Below, one piece after another: positions 1 to 7,526 of a DNA stretch of 19,087 nucleotides. This DNA comes from Clostridia bacterium (GTDB lineage Bacteria > Bacillota > Clostridia > TANB77 > CAG-508), in the NCBI GenBank assembly GCA_900753165.1, contig CAADYC010000086.1:1-19087 (forward strand). Direction: 5' to 3'. Made by a program: the position numbers and the translations under genes. The first letter of the stretch is position 1, and every line of letters starts with the position of its first letter. The notes below the pieces were generated by a model that was not told the DNA's origin, made no database searches, and saw only the letters and a program-made list of their open reading frames with translations.

Positions 1-679
1 ACCAAACGAAAATTACAAATATTATAGTGACTCAAAAAACAACCCATATGGAGACAAAACAGACGAAGAAATAATCAAAATCTGTAATAAAATAGTAAGC
101 AATTTTATTGAACAAAAGTGTAAAGCAATAGTAATAGCATGTAACACAGCAAGTGCAAAAGCAGCCAAAACATTAAGAGAAAAATATCCAGAAACTCCAA
201 TAATAGCAATAGAACCAGCATATAAAATGGTGCATGACTTTGCATATGACCAAGTAACACTTGTAATGGCAACAAAAGGAACAATAGAAAGCGAAAAATT
301 TCATAAACTATACAATAAATATGATAATCACAAAACATATCTAATGGCATGTCATGGTCTAGCAGATATTATAGAAGAAGGAAATCAAAAAAAAATAAAG
401 GATTATTTAAAGAAAAATTTGAAAGAATATGTTGGAAAAGTTCATAATGTTGTTTTAGGTTGTACGCATTATCCTTTAATTCAAAATGAGATAAAAGAAG
501 TATTAGGTGATGTTGAATTTTTTAACGGTGCATCAAGCCTTGCAAAACATTTAAAAGATATTTTAGAAGAAAAAGATTTAATAAGTGATTCTAAAAGTGA
601 AGGGACTGTTGAGTTTGTAGATTCAAGTAAGTCAGAGTATAAAAAAGAAAGATTTTTGAGACAATTGGAGCAGTCATAA
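1..679 (+). CDS. murI: Glutamate racemase, 5'-truncated by the window edge
   Basis: Converts L-glutamate to D-glutamate in the cytoplasm for peptidoglycan synthesis. The reading frame is open from base 2 and ends with TAA at 677-679, giving 225 residues; the N-terminal part, with the usual FDSGIGG motif, lies outside the window. Both catalytic cysteine motifs of the aspartate/glutamate racemase family are visible: ACNTAS near base 140 and GCTHYP near base 460. The NNPYGDKT stretch near the start is also typical. The ATG at 227 is internal, because family homology continues upstream of it to the window edge. A 67-nt gap with only a weak AGTATA/TATACT hairpin separates it from the next gene, so the two may be cotranscribed. 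The 5' half is visibly richer in A-ending codons than the 3' half. Confidence 0.95.
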   Translation, partial: PNENYKYYSDSKNNPYGDKTDEEIIKICNKIVSNFIEQKCKAIVIACNTASAKAAKTLREKYPETPIIAIEPAYKMVHDFAYDQVTLVMATKGTIESEKFHKLYNKYDNHKTYLMACHGLADIIEEGNQKKIKDYLKKNLKEYVGKVHNVVLGCTHYPLIQNEIKEVLGDVEFFNGASSLAKHLKDILEEKDLISDSKSEGTVEFVDSSKSEYKKERFLRQLEQS

Positions 680-745
680 AAATAAAAAAGTATAGAAAAA
701 ATATACTATAAAATAAAAATTATAAAAAGGAAAAGAGGTAGTTAA

Positions 746-1198
746 ATGGATAATAAATATTATTTTAAAAATAATACAAAACTTACAAATTATTATATTT
801 GCAATGTAAAAGTAGATAATCTAACTTTTTCATCAAGTGAGGCTGCTTATCATTCTGAAAAATTTTTAGATGAAGATATAAAAAAATTAATGACAAAGCT
901 TATACCTGATGAAGCAAAACATGTAAGTAGAGAATTAGCTAGATTTATAAGATCAGATTGGGAAGATGTAAAATATGATTTAATGAAGAAAGTAGTTCTT
1001 GAAAAGTTTAAACAAAATTTTGAATGCTTAAAAGAACTATTGGATACAGGAAATATGGAATTAATAGAAGATACAACTGGTTGGCATGACAATATCTGGG
1101 GAGAGTGTTCTTGCGAAGAATGTAAAGCCAAAGAACATAAAAATTATTTAGGAAAAATTCTTATGGAAGTTAGAGAAGAGTTAAAAAATAAATATTAG
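746..1198 (+). CDS. NADAR (YbiA/DUF1768) family protein
   Basis: A 150-residue single-domain protein matching the NADAR family, to which E. coli YbiA belongs. Visible family marks are the N-terminal LTNYYICNVKVDNLTFSSSE block (residues 13-32), followed by AAYHSEKF, then DNIWG (115-119) and the C-terminal YLGKILMEVREEL (134-146). Family members are N-glycosidases: some act on reactive riboflavin-pathway intermediates and some reverse ADP-ribosylation of nucleic acid. Which activity applies here cannot be read from sequence. A Cys-rich CSCEEC insert at 121-126, just after the active-site tryptophan region, is not something I recall as a family feature and could bind a metal. The start is supported by GAGGT about 7 nt upstream of the ATG. 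It lies between murI and recN with no strong promoter of its own. Confidence 0.85.
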   Translation: MDNKYYFKNNTKLTNYYICNVKVDNLTFSSSEAAYHSEKFLDEDIKKLMTKLIPDEAKHVSRELARFIRSDWEDVKYDLMKKVVLEKFKQNFECLKELLDTGNMELIEDTTGWHDNIWGECSCEECKAKEHKNYLGKILMEVREELKNKY

Positions 1199-1254
1199 TT
1201 TAGGATATTTTTATATTTGTGATAATAAGTTGCCAATATTATAACAGTAAAAAA

Positions 1255-1268
1255 CGAAAAAAAGTTCG
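1255..1268 (+). promoter_or_regulatory. Putative LexA (SOS) box upstream of recN
   Basis: The sequence CGAAAAAAAGTTCG matches the Gram-positive LexA operator CGAAC-N4-GTTCG at all fixed positions except one (A instead of the fifth base C). It ends 8 nt before the -35 element of the recN promoter, a sensible repressor position. recN is an SOS gene in several bacteria, so the context fits. The intact half-site is GTTCG; the other half-site is degenerate. Confidence 0.5.
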
Positions 1269-1276
1269 TAAAAGTA

Positions 1277-1305
1277 TTGACAAAATAAAAATCAAAATAT
1301 ATAAT
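1277..1305 (+). promoter_or_regulatory. Sigma-A promoter of recN
   Basis: Perfect -35 TTGACA at 1277-1282 and perfect -10 TATAAT at 1300-1305, separated by exactly 17 bp. The predicted transcript starts near 1312, about 70 nt before the recN start codon. Confidence 0.85.
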
Positions 1306-1381
1306 AAGACCAAACAAAAAATCGTAGATAATTTGTTCTATAAAAACAAATTAAAAAAGAATTTTTTAGGAGGTCTTTTTT

Positions 1382-3013
1382 ATGATATCAACATTACATA
1401 TAAAAAATATAGGAATAATAGATGATTTAAGCATAGATTTAAACGAAGGGCTAAACGTATTAACAGGAGAAACAGGAGCAGGAAAAACGCTAATAATAGA
1501 CTCATTAGGCATAATATCAGGTGGAAGATTTTCTAAAGAAATGATAAGAAAAGGTGAAACAAATTCATTTGTAGAAATATGTATGTATGAACCAGAAAAC
1601 GAAAACTCAATAGATGGAAACATCATTGTATCAAGAGAAATAAATAGCAATGGTAAAAATATGTGCAAAATAAATGGAAGAATGGTAACTGTAAATGAAC
1701 TAAAAAACTTTATGAGTAAATTCATAGAAATACATGGACAAAATGATAATCAAAGTTTGCTAGATAACAAATTTCATTTAAAATATTTAGATGGATTTAT
1801 TGGTGATAAAATAATTGATACAAAAAAACAATATAAAGAAAAATACGAAAAATATTTAGAGATAAAACAAGAATTAAAAAACAACTACGGAGATGAAAAA
1901 GAAAGAGAAAGAAAACTTGATTTATTAAGATATCAATTTAATGAAATAGAAGAAGCAAATTTAAAAGTAAATGAAGAAGATAATCTAGAAGAAAAAAGAA
2001 AATTGATGTTAAACTCAGAAAAAATATCTAAGAATCTAAATGAAGCAGATATTGCAATAGGGGAAAATAGTATAGATAGCATAAATGTAGCAATAAGAGC
2101 ATTAGAAAAAATAGAAAATATAGATAAAAAATATGAAGATATTTCTAGTAATTTGAAAAATATTTATTACGAATTACAAGAAATTTCAAGAGACATATCA
2201 GAACATAAAGAAGACGTATATTTTGACGAACAAGAAAGAAATGAAGTTGAAGAAAGACTGGATTTAATTTACAATTTAAAGAGAAAATATGGTAATGATG
2301 TGCAAGAAATTTTGAACTATAAAGACGAGATAGAAGCGGAAATAAATCACATTGAAAATTTAGACGAATACAACAATAAACTAAAAAAAGAATTAAAACA
2401 ATTAAAACAAGAAATGACAACATTAGCTGAAAAGATGCATGAATTAAGAAATGAATATGGAAAAGTTTTAAGCATTAATATAAACAAAGTTTTAGAAGAT
2501 TTGGAAATGAAAAATGCAAATATTAATATTCATGTTGATTACAATGAAGAAGAGTTCTTTGAAAGCGGAAAAGATATAGTAGAATTTTATATTGCTACAA
2601 ACTTGGGAGAAGATGAAAAGCAATTAGCAAAAATTGCATCAGGTGGTGAGATGTCAAGAATAATGCTTGCTATTAAAAAGGTATTAGCAGATACAGATAA
2701 AATGCCAGTCTTAATTTTCGACGAAATAGACACAGGAATTAGTGGTAAGGCTGCAGGAGCAGTTGCAGAAAAATTAAATGGAATTTCTAAAAATCACCAA
2801 GTATTATGTATTTCACATTTACCAAGCATTGCTGCAATTGCTGATTATAATTATTTTATTAGTAAAAGGGTAATTAATGAAAGAACTAATACTAATATAA
2901 AATTATTAAATGAGAAAGAAACTTTAGAGGAAATTGCTCGTATTTCTTCTGGTGAAATTAATGAGGCTACTATTCAATATGCTATGCAGTTGAGGAATAA
3001 AAAAGTGAGCTAG
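1382..3013 (+). CDS. recN: DNA repair ATPase RecN
   Basis: SMC-like ATPase that acts at DNA double-strand breaks in recombinational repair. At 543 residues it is close to, but slightly shorter than, typical RecN (about 550-575). The N-terminal ATPase half carries Walker A GETGAGKT at 29-36. The middle, roughly 150-400, is Glu/Lys-rich coiled coil. The C-terminal half carries the ABC signature SGGEMSR starting at 420 and Walker B IFDEID with D447 and E448. The ATG has a textbook TAGGAGGT at 1367-1374, 7 nt upstream. It has its own consensus promoter and a LexA-like site. In many Firmicutes recN follows argR; that is not the case here. All Ala codons before 2425 end in A or G, while GCT becomes common after it. 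Confidence 0.97.
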   Translation: MISTLHIKNIGIIDDLSIDLNEGLNVLTGETGAGKTLIIDSLGIISGGRFSKEMIRKGETNSFVEICMYEPENENSIDGNIIVSREINSNGKNMCKINGRMVTVNELKNFMSKFIEIHGQNDNQSLLDNKFHLKYLDGFIGDKIIDTKKQYKEKYEKYLEIKQELKNNYGDEKERERKLDLLRYQFNEIEEANLKVNEEDNLEEKRKLMLNSEKISKNLNEADIAIGENSIDSINVAIRALEKIENIDKKYEDISSNLKNIYYELQEISRDISEHKEDVYFDEQERNEVEERLDLIYNLKRKYGNDVQEILNYKDEIEAEINHIENLDEYNNKLKKELKQLKQEMTTLAEKMHELRNEYGKVLSININKVLEDLEMKNANINIHVDYNEEEFFESGKDIVEFYIATNLGEDEKQLAKIASGGEMSRIMLAIKKVLADTDKMPVLIFDEIDTGISGKAAGAVAEKLNGISKNHQVLCISHLPSIAAIADYNYFISKRVINERTNTNIKLLNEKETLEEIARISSGEINEATIQYAMQLRNKKVS

Positions 3014-3079
3014 GCAATGTATAAATCTGGAAAAAATGGCTAAAATATCAAAAGAAACAAATTGAAAGGTGGTATATTA

Positions 3080-4357
3080 ATGAAAGAATATTTAGCCATA
3101 GAAAACATAGAGGCGTTAGAAGTATTAGACTCAAGAGGAAATCCAACAGTCCAAGTAGAAGTAGTAACAGAAGGAGGATTCTCAGGAACAGCAATGGTTC
3201 CATCAGGAGCATCAACAGGAAGTTTTGAAGCAGTAGAATTAAGAGACAATGACAAAAACAGATTTATGGGAAAAGGTGTAAGCAAAGCAGTTGAAAATGT
3301 AAACAAAAAAATATCAAAAAAATTAATTGACATGAATGTATATGATCAAAGAAAAATAGACAGAACATTGATAGAGCTAGACGACACATTAAACAAATCA
3401 AATTTAGGAGCAAATGCAATTTTAGGAGTATCATTAGCAGTTGCAAAGGCAGCAGCCAATTCATTAGGAATGGAACTATACAATTATATAGGTGGAATAA
3501 ATGCAAAAGAATTACCAGTTCCAATGATGAATATTTTAAATGGTGGAAAACATTCAGACAACAATATCAACATACAAGAATTTATGATAGTGCCAGTAGG
3601 AAGTATAACATTTGCAGAAAGATTAAAACGTGGGGTAGAAGTATATCATACATTAAAAAAGGTCTTAAAAGAAAAAGGACATTCAGTAGGAGTAGGTGAT
3701 GAAGGAGGATTTGCACCAGATTTAAAAGATGAAGAAGAGGCATTAGATTCAATAATAGAAGCAATAAAAAAAGCAGGATATGAACCAGGTAAAGATATAT
3801 GCTTAGCACTAGATATAGCAAGTACAGAGATGTATGACGAGGCTAAAAAAACAGGAAAAGATGGATATTATTTCTGGAAAACAGATGTATATAAAACTAA
3901 ACAAGAAATGATACAATATGTTATAGATTTAACTGAAAAATATCCAATTATATCAGTAGAAGATGGATTGGCAGAAGAAGACTGGGAATCATGGGAAGAA
4001 TTAACACAAAAAATAGGAAATAAAGTTCAATTGGTTGGAGATGATTTATTTGTAACTAATATAAAAAGACTTCAAAGAGGTATAAAAGAAAATGTTGCAA
4101 ATGCAATTTTAATAAAACCAAATCAGATTGGAACTTTAACAGAAACTTTAGATACAATACAAGAAGCAAAGGAAAAAGGATATAAAACAATAATTTCACA
4201 TAGGTCAGGTGAAACAGAAGATACCACAATTGCTGATTTAGCTGTAGCTGTGAATGCAGGACAAATAAAAACAGGTGCACCTTGTAGAACTGACAGGGTT
4301 GCTAAATATAACAGACTTTTAAATATTGAAAATCAATTAACTATCGAAGAGGATTAA
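3080..4357 (+). CDS. eno: Enolase
   Basis: Converts 2-phosphoglycerate to phosphoenolpyruvate in glycolysis; cytoplasmic. It has 425 residues, the usual length. Visible marks: PSGASTGSFEAVELRD (41-56), catalytic acid E208 in GDEGG, metal ligands D245, E294 and D321, catalytic lysine K346 in IKPNQ, and the SHRSGETEDT loop at 373-382. I chose the ATG at 3080, 8 nt after AAAGGTGG, over the in-frame TTG at 3062, which would add MKGGIL and lacks family support. It follows recN by 66 nt with no obvious promoter, so it may be read from the recN transcript or from a promoter I cannot see. It is not linked to the pgk-tpiA-gpmI run about 8.7 kb downstream. Confidence 0.97.
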   Translation: MKEYLAIENIEALEVLDSRGNPTVQVEVVTEGGFSGTAMVPSGASTGSFEAVELRDNDKNRFMGKGVSKAVENVNKKISKKLIDMNVYDQRKIDRTLIELDDTLNKSNLGANAILGVSLAVAKAAANSLGMELYNYIGGINAKELPVPMMNILNGGKHSDNNINIQEFMIVPVGSITFAERLKRGVEVYHTLKKVLKEKGHSVGVGDEGGFAPDLKDEEEALDSIIEAIKKAGYEPGKDICLALDIASTEMYDEAKKTGKDGYYFWKTDVYKTKQEMIQYVIDLTEKYPIISVEDGLAEEDWESWEELTQKIGNKVQLVGDDLFVTNIKRLQRGIKENVANAILIKPNQIGTLTETLDTIQEAKEKGYKTIISHRSGETEDTTIADLAVAVNAGQIKTGAPCRTDRVAKYNRLLNIENQLTIEED

Positions 4358-4361
4358 ATCA

Positions 4362-4411
4362 AAAAATAAGATGTGTAAATGGACTTTATAATTCCTAAAC
4401 ATCTTATTTTT
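4362..4411. terminator. Bidirectional terminator between eno and the convergent small gene
   Basis: A perfect 13-bp inverted repeat, with arms 4362-4374 and 4399-4411 and a 24-nt loop. Each arm begins or ends in a run of A or T, so the RNA hairpin is followed by U residues on either strand. It ends eno on the plus strand and the Met/Asn-rich gene on the minus strand. Confidence 0.8.
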
Positions 4412-4452
4412 AATTGTATTTTTATATTTATCAAATTAAGGATTACAACTAA

Positions 4453-4722
4453 TTACTCAACTCTTCTTTGAGTTCTTTCATTAGAATTAGAAGAATTATT
4501 AGAACACATTTTTTCATACTCTTTACATTTAATCTTATAATCCATCTGCATACATAAATAACGATAATACAAAAAAGCCTGTTCATATTGAGCCATAGGG
4601 TTAAACATTGGATCTCTGTACAATTCATTCATATCTGGACCACCTGATGTATTAAATCCATTCATTTGTTGAAAGGCAGAAAAGTCCATAAATGGTGGCA
4701 TATTATTAAAATCTTTATCCAT
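4453..4722 (-). CDS. Small Met/Asn/Gln-rich hypothetical protein, possibly spore-associated
   Basis: An 89-residue protein I do not recognise. The N-terminal half is low in charge and rich in Met, Asn, Phe and Pro (NNMPPFMDFSAFQQMNGF). A likely amphipathic helical segment with many Tyr and Met follows (residues about 43-72, YEQAFLYYRYLCMQMDYKIK), then a polar Asn/Ser/Arg tail. I placed the start at the ATG at 4722, preceded by GGAG about 9 nt upstream, rather than at the in-frame ATG at 4758, which has no ribosome binding site. It lies downstream of ylbJ on the same strand but beyond ylbJ's own terminator. Composition and location recall small spore-coat-like proteins, but that is inference only. 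Confidence 0.6.
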   Translation of the reverse strand: MDKDFNNMPPFMDFSAFQQMNGFNTSGGPDMNELYRDPMFNPMAQYEQAFLYYRYLCMQMDYKIKCKEYEKMCSNNSSNSNERTQRRVE

Positions 4723-4776
4723 AAAATCAACTCCAATCATATAATAAAATATATTCAAAAATAAAATAAATATACT

Positions 4777-4814
4777 AAAAAAAGAGGGATTTTAAGTGGT
4801 GACCTCTTAATCCC
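4777..4814 (-). terminator. Intrinsic terminator of ylbJ
   Basis: Read on the minus strand, a 9-bp stem (4814-4806 with 4796-4786, two bulged bases on one arm) is followed by a U run (4783-4777). It starts 6 nt after the ylbJ stop codon. An alternative AAGAGG/CCTCTT pairing overlaps it. Confidence 0.7.
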
Positions 4815-4819
4815 ATTTA

Positions 4820-5878
4820 TTATAAATTAAAATTAAAAAAAGGAAAAATACTAATAGCAACAAAAGTATAAAATGCAGCTAAAGTCCCATGTAACAATTT
4901 CCCATAAAAATAAGGTTTTATAGACAAATCAGTTTTTGAAGTGATACTTAAAACTTGAAGAAGGACAGATAAACCACCACATCCAAGCAAAAAGGCAGCA
5001 ATAATAACATTAACAGAAATATGTTTTACATTAACACTAGAAATAGAACTAATACCATTAGTAATTTCAAGTAAACCAGTCAAAATACCATAAATAAAAG
5101 AATCATCAATATGGAAAAAATCAAACACGGGAGTAAGCAATATGACCAGACTAGTCAAAATGTCACTAGATTTTAAAATTGAAATTATACTTGAAAATAT
5201 AACAACAAAACCACCTATCATTAAAATTGTAGAAATGCTATTAGTAATACTTTTTCCAAGGACTTCTCCTAAATTAGAAAAAGTAACATTTTTATATCTT
5301 GAAGAAGCAGAAGTTTTAGTGCTAACATAATCAGGACTTTTCTTTCCAAATTTCCAAAATCTAAAAATAATTCCAACAGTAATACAAGCAAGAATATGAG
5401 TAATAAGCAATAATAAACCTATTGTAGAATTTCCAAACATACTAATACCAACAGTTCCAACTATAAATAAAGGACCAGAATTATTTGTAAAACTTAAGAG
5501 TCTTTCACATTCTTCTTTAGAGCAAATATTATTTGCTCTAAAATCACAAGCAATTTTTGCTCCAACAGGATATCCACTAATAAGTCCCATTATAAAACCG
5601 AAGGAGCCTTCACCCCTAATATTAAATAATGGTTTCATTATATTATTTAAAAATCTTCCCAGAACAGTTACAAAATTTGTGTTCATTAGTAATTCTGTTG
5701 CTACAAAAAAAGGAAAAAGCGCTGGAACTACGGAATTTGCCCATAATGATAATCCTTTTTTTATTGCAGGTAAATTACTACTGGAAAATAGCAATAAACT
5801 TGCTCCAAAGGCTAAAAATATTAGTGCAAAAATATTTCTTTTTATTTTTAATACTAAAAAATGACATTTTGAAAACAT
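4820..5878 (-). CDS. ylbJ: Sporulation integral membrane protein YlbJ
   Basis: A 352-residue polytopic membrane protein with nucleoside-recognition/GATE-type repeats, matching YlbJ, which is needed for efficient sporulation in Bacillus and has been linked to the mother cell. Visible: an N-terminal hydrophobic segment at about 13-33, a VPALFPFFVATELL block, the GLISGYPVGAKIACDF motif near residue 100, SFTNNSGPLFIVGTVG near 130, and several further hydrophobic helices to the end. The ATG at 5878 is preceded by GGTGAT. The gene sits alone between a sigma-E-like promoter and its own terminator, and is divergent from the 71-aa gene at 5993. The promoter type agrees with a mother-cell sporulation role. 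Confidence 0.88.
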   Translation of the reverse strand: MFSKCHFLVLKIKRNIFALIFLAFGASLLLFSSSNLPAIKKGLSLWANSVVPALFPFFVATELLMNTNFVTVLGRFLNNIMKPLFNIRGEGSFGFIMGLISGYPVGAKIACDFRANNICSKEECERLLSFTNNSGPLFIVGTVGISMFGNSTIGLLLLITHILACITVGIIFRFWKFGKKSPDYVSTKTSASSRYKNVTFSNLGEVLGKSITNSISTILMIGGFVVIFSSIISILKSSDILTSLVILLTPVFDFFHIDDSFIYGILTGLLEITNGISSISSVNVKHISVNVIIAAFLLGCGGLSVLLQVLSITSKTDLSIKPYFYGKLLHGTLAAFYTFVAISIFPFFNFNL

Positions 5879-5894
5879 ATAATCACCATATTAA

Positions 5895-5923
5895 AGTGTA
5901 TGAAATATATTTTATAAATATTT
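5895..5923 (-). promoter_or_regulatory. Sigma-E-like promoter of ylbJ
   Basis: On the minus strand, -35 AAATATT (5923-5917) and -10 CATACACT (5902-5895) are 14 bp apart. The -10 is a full match to the sigma-E consensus CATACAHT and the -35 matches KMATATT at six of seven positions. The start codon lies about 17 nt past the -10, giving a leader of about 10 nt that carries the GGTGAT binding site. Confidence 0.7.
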
Positions 5924-5959
5924 GTGTTTTGTATTGTAAAATTGAATAAAAACCTAAAA

Positions 5960-5992
5960 AAAGCACATGCTTTATTTGGAGGTATGTGCTTT
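5960..5992 (+). promoter_or_regulatory. Hairpin with the Shine-Dalgarno in its loop, directly before a start codon
   Basis: Perfect 9-bp inverted repeat AAAGCACAT (5960-5968) and ATGTGCTTT (5984-5992). The 15-nt loop contains GGAGG at 5978-5982, and the stem ends at the base before the ATG at 5993. A shorter competing hairpin, AAAGC/GCTTT at 5960-5973, would leave the binding site open. It may set translation of the 71-aa gene. Confidence 0.5.
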
Positions 5993-6208
5993 ATGGAAAA
6001 TAAATTTAGAAATCAAATATTAAGTGAAAACTTACAAAATCAAATAATAGAAAACAAGGAAAAATCAATAAAATATGGAGAAGAAGATGTTGAGGATACA
6101 ACAAGATATGGGGAATTTGTAACATCATATTTTGCATGGGTACCAATGTCAAAGCAAAAAGAAAATGTAGAAAAATTAGAAAATATAACAAAAAAGAGAG
6201 AAAAATAG
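5993..6208 (+). CDS. Small hypothetical protein, 71 aa
   Basis: A 71-residue, highly charged soluble protein I do not recognise. It begins MENKFRN, has Lys/Glu-rich helical stretches at both ends (about 8-30 and 52-71), and a more hydrophobic middle with TTRYGEFVTSYFAWVPM at about 38-54. The frame is open back to 5924. The ATG at 5993 is favoured because it is 10 nt after GGAGG; the ATG at 5984 is only one base after it. The hairpin described just upstream encloses the ribosome binding site. The gene is divergent from ylbJ and ends about 38 nt before the first CtsR operator of the stress operon, without a clear terminator. Confidence 0.65.
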   Translation: MENKFRNQILSENLQNQIIENKEKSIKYGEEDVEDTTRYGEFVTSYFAWVPMSKQKENVEKLENITKKREK

Positions 6209-6246
6209 AGATAATCAAAGAATAAAATAGAATAGAAACTAAAAAA

Positions 6247-6263
6247 GGTCAGAAAAGGTCAAA
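6247..6263 (+). promoter_or_regulatory. CtsR operator 1
   Basis: Heptad direct repeat GGTCAGA-AAA-GGTCAAA, one base off the CtsR consensus RGTCAAA-NAN-RGTCAAA in the first heptad. It ends 8 nt upstream of the -35 element of the ctsR promoter. It shows that the operon is autoregulated by CtsR. Confidence 0.85.
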
Positions 6264-6271
6264 AAATGAAA

Positions 6272-6299
6272 TTGCATTATTTTTAAACCTGAGTATAAT
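6272..6299 (+). promoter_or_regulatory. Sigma-A promoter of the ctsR operon
   Basis: -35 TTGCAT at 6272-6277 and a perfect -10 TATAAT at 6294-6299 with a 16-bp spacer. CtsR operators lie on both sides, one just upstream of the -35 and one over the expected start of transcription. The leader to the ctsR start codon is about 125 nt. Confidence 0.75.
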
Positions 6300-6308
6300 A
6301 TAAATATA

Positions 6309-6325
6309 GGTCAAAGAAAGTCAAA
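6309..6325 (+). promoter_or_regulatory. CtsR operator 2
   Basis: Heptad direct repeat GGTCAAA-GAA-AGTCAAA, a full match to the CtsR consensus including the central A of the spacer. It starts 10 nt after the -10 element, so bound CtsR would block transcription start. Confidence 0.88.
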
Positions 6326-6429
6326 GACAAAAACATATTTTTAATAAGATTAACAGAGACAAAAGGCATTAATATAAAAAGTTAGAAAAACGCACAAAAA
6401 GACAAAAAATTTAAAGGGAGGCTGATAAA

Positions 6430-6879
6430 ATGAGAATGTCAGATGTAATAGAAGATTTTATCAAAGATTTATTTGATGAGGACGAAAGTGATTTAATAGA
6501 AATACAAAGAAATGAATTAGCACAACACTTCAACTGTGTACCATCACAAATAAATTATGTAATATCAACAAGATTCAAGCCATCACAAGGATATTACGTA
6601 GAAAGCAAAAGAGGTGGTGGAGGTAACATCAAAATCAAAAAAATAACTAACACAAAATCAGATTATATAATGCATATAATAAATAATATAGGAAAAACAA
6701 TAACAACAAATGATATAGACATTTTGATAAGTGACTTCCTGACATATAATATAATAACATCTCAAGAAGCCAAACTTTTAAAGGTTGCAACAAGTGATAA
6801 TGTTTTAAAACTAGACAAAGATATAAAAGATGAAGTTAGGGCAAGAATATTTAAAAATATGTTGCTAAACATAGAATAA
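6430..6879 (+). CDS. ctsR: Transcriptional repressor CtsR
   Basis: Represses class III heat-shock (clp) genes as a DNA-bound dimer. At 149 residues it is normal family length. The N-terminal winged helix-turn-helix spans about 22-66, with EIQRNELAQHFNCVPSQINYVISTRF as helix-turn-helix and RGGGG at 61-65 as the glycine-rich wing that acts as a thermosensor in characterised CtsR. The C-terminal half is the dimerisation and McsB-contact domain. The ATG has GGGAGG 8 nt upstream. It is first in the stress operon and has its own operators upstream, so it controls itself. An 88-nt gap with an AGTAGC/GCTACT inverted repeat separates it from mcsA. Confidence 0.95.
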   Translation: MRMSDVIEDFIKDLFDEDESDLIEIQRNELAQHFNCVPSQINYVISTRFKPSQGYYVESKRGGGGNIKIKKITNTKSDYIMHIINNIGKTITTNDIDILISDFLTYNIITSQEAKLLKVATSDNVLKLDKDIKDEVRARIFKNMLLNIE

Positions 6880-6967
6880 AAGTAGCTAAGCAACTTAAGT
6901 AAAATTAAAATTAATTATAATATGTGGCTACTATAAAAATGAAAATTAATAATAAGGAGTGATTTAT

Positions 6968-7516
6968 ATGTTATGTGAAAATTGTGGAAAAAGAGAAGCA
7001 AATGTTAGATATTCAGAAAATATCAATGGAGTAAAAAAGGAGATGCATTTATGCGAAGAGTGTAGTCAAAAACTAGGAATATCATCAAAAATGGATTTCA
7101 GTATGCCATCATTAGATATACCAAGTTTTTTCGGAAGTTTCTTAGAAGACTTCAGCACACCTGAATTTATGCCATTTTTAAATGAAGTAAAACAATTAAC
7201 TTGTGATAGTTGCGGTTCAACATTTGACGACATAATAAATACAGGTAGATATGGATGTGCAAATTGCTATGATGTTTTTGAGGATAGAATGGATCCAATA
7301 TTAAAGAAATTGCAAGGTGCAAACAGACATAATGGTAGATTAGGAAAGATATCAGACAATAAAATGAAATTTGAAAACGATAAAAAAGTAGATAAAGAAA
7401 ATAAAACAGAAAATAAATTAGAAAAATTACAAGAAGATTTAAAAGTAGCAATTAAAGAAGAGAGATATGAAGATGCAGCTAAAATAAGAGATGAAATTAA
7501 GAAGATGGCTAATTAG
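6968..7516 (+). CDS. mcsA: McsA, zinc-binding activator of the McsB arginine kinase
   Basis: Activates the protein-arginine kinase McsB and takes part in CtsR control. The 182 residues hold two double-CxxC zinc motifs: C3, C6, C29, C32 and C79, C82, C97, C100. A charged linker (about 125-150) and a C-terminal UVR motif at about 151-182 (LEKLQEDLKVAIKEERYEDA) follow. I chose the ATG at 6968, 8 nt after AAGGAG, over the in-frame GTG at 6959 that overlaps the binding site. Here mcsA and mcsB are not adjacent: a minus-strand gene with its own promoter and terminator occupies the 340-nt gap. Confidence 0.94.
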   Translation: MLCENCGKREANVRYSENINGVKKEMHLCEECSQKLGISSKMDFSMPSLDIPSFFGSFLEDFSTPEFMPFLNEVKQLTCDSCGSTFDDIINTGRYGCANCYDVFEDRMDPILKKLQGANRHNGRLGKISDNKMKFENDKKVDKENKTENKLEKLQEDLKVAIKEERYEDAAKIRDEIKKMAN

Positions 7517-7526
7517 GTATAAATAT

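Noticed and set aside
1219..1425. 68-aa plus-strand ORF overlapping the recN start
   Set aside because: It covers the recN promoter and first codons in another frame, has no ribosome binding site, and reads as Lys/Asn-rich translation of AT-rich non-coding DNA.
5629..5949. Plus-strand ORFs antisense to ylbJ
   Set aside because: They overlap the ylbJ coding region and promoter, are low-complexity and lack translation signals.
6881..6934. AGTAGC/GCTACT inverted repeat between ctsR and mcsA as a terminator or riboswitch
   Set aside because: Six base pairs around a loop of about 40 nt without a U run; too weak to call.
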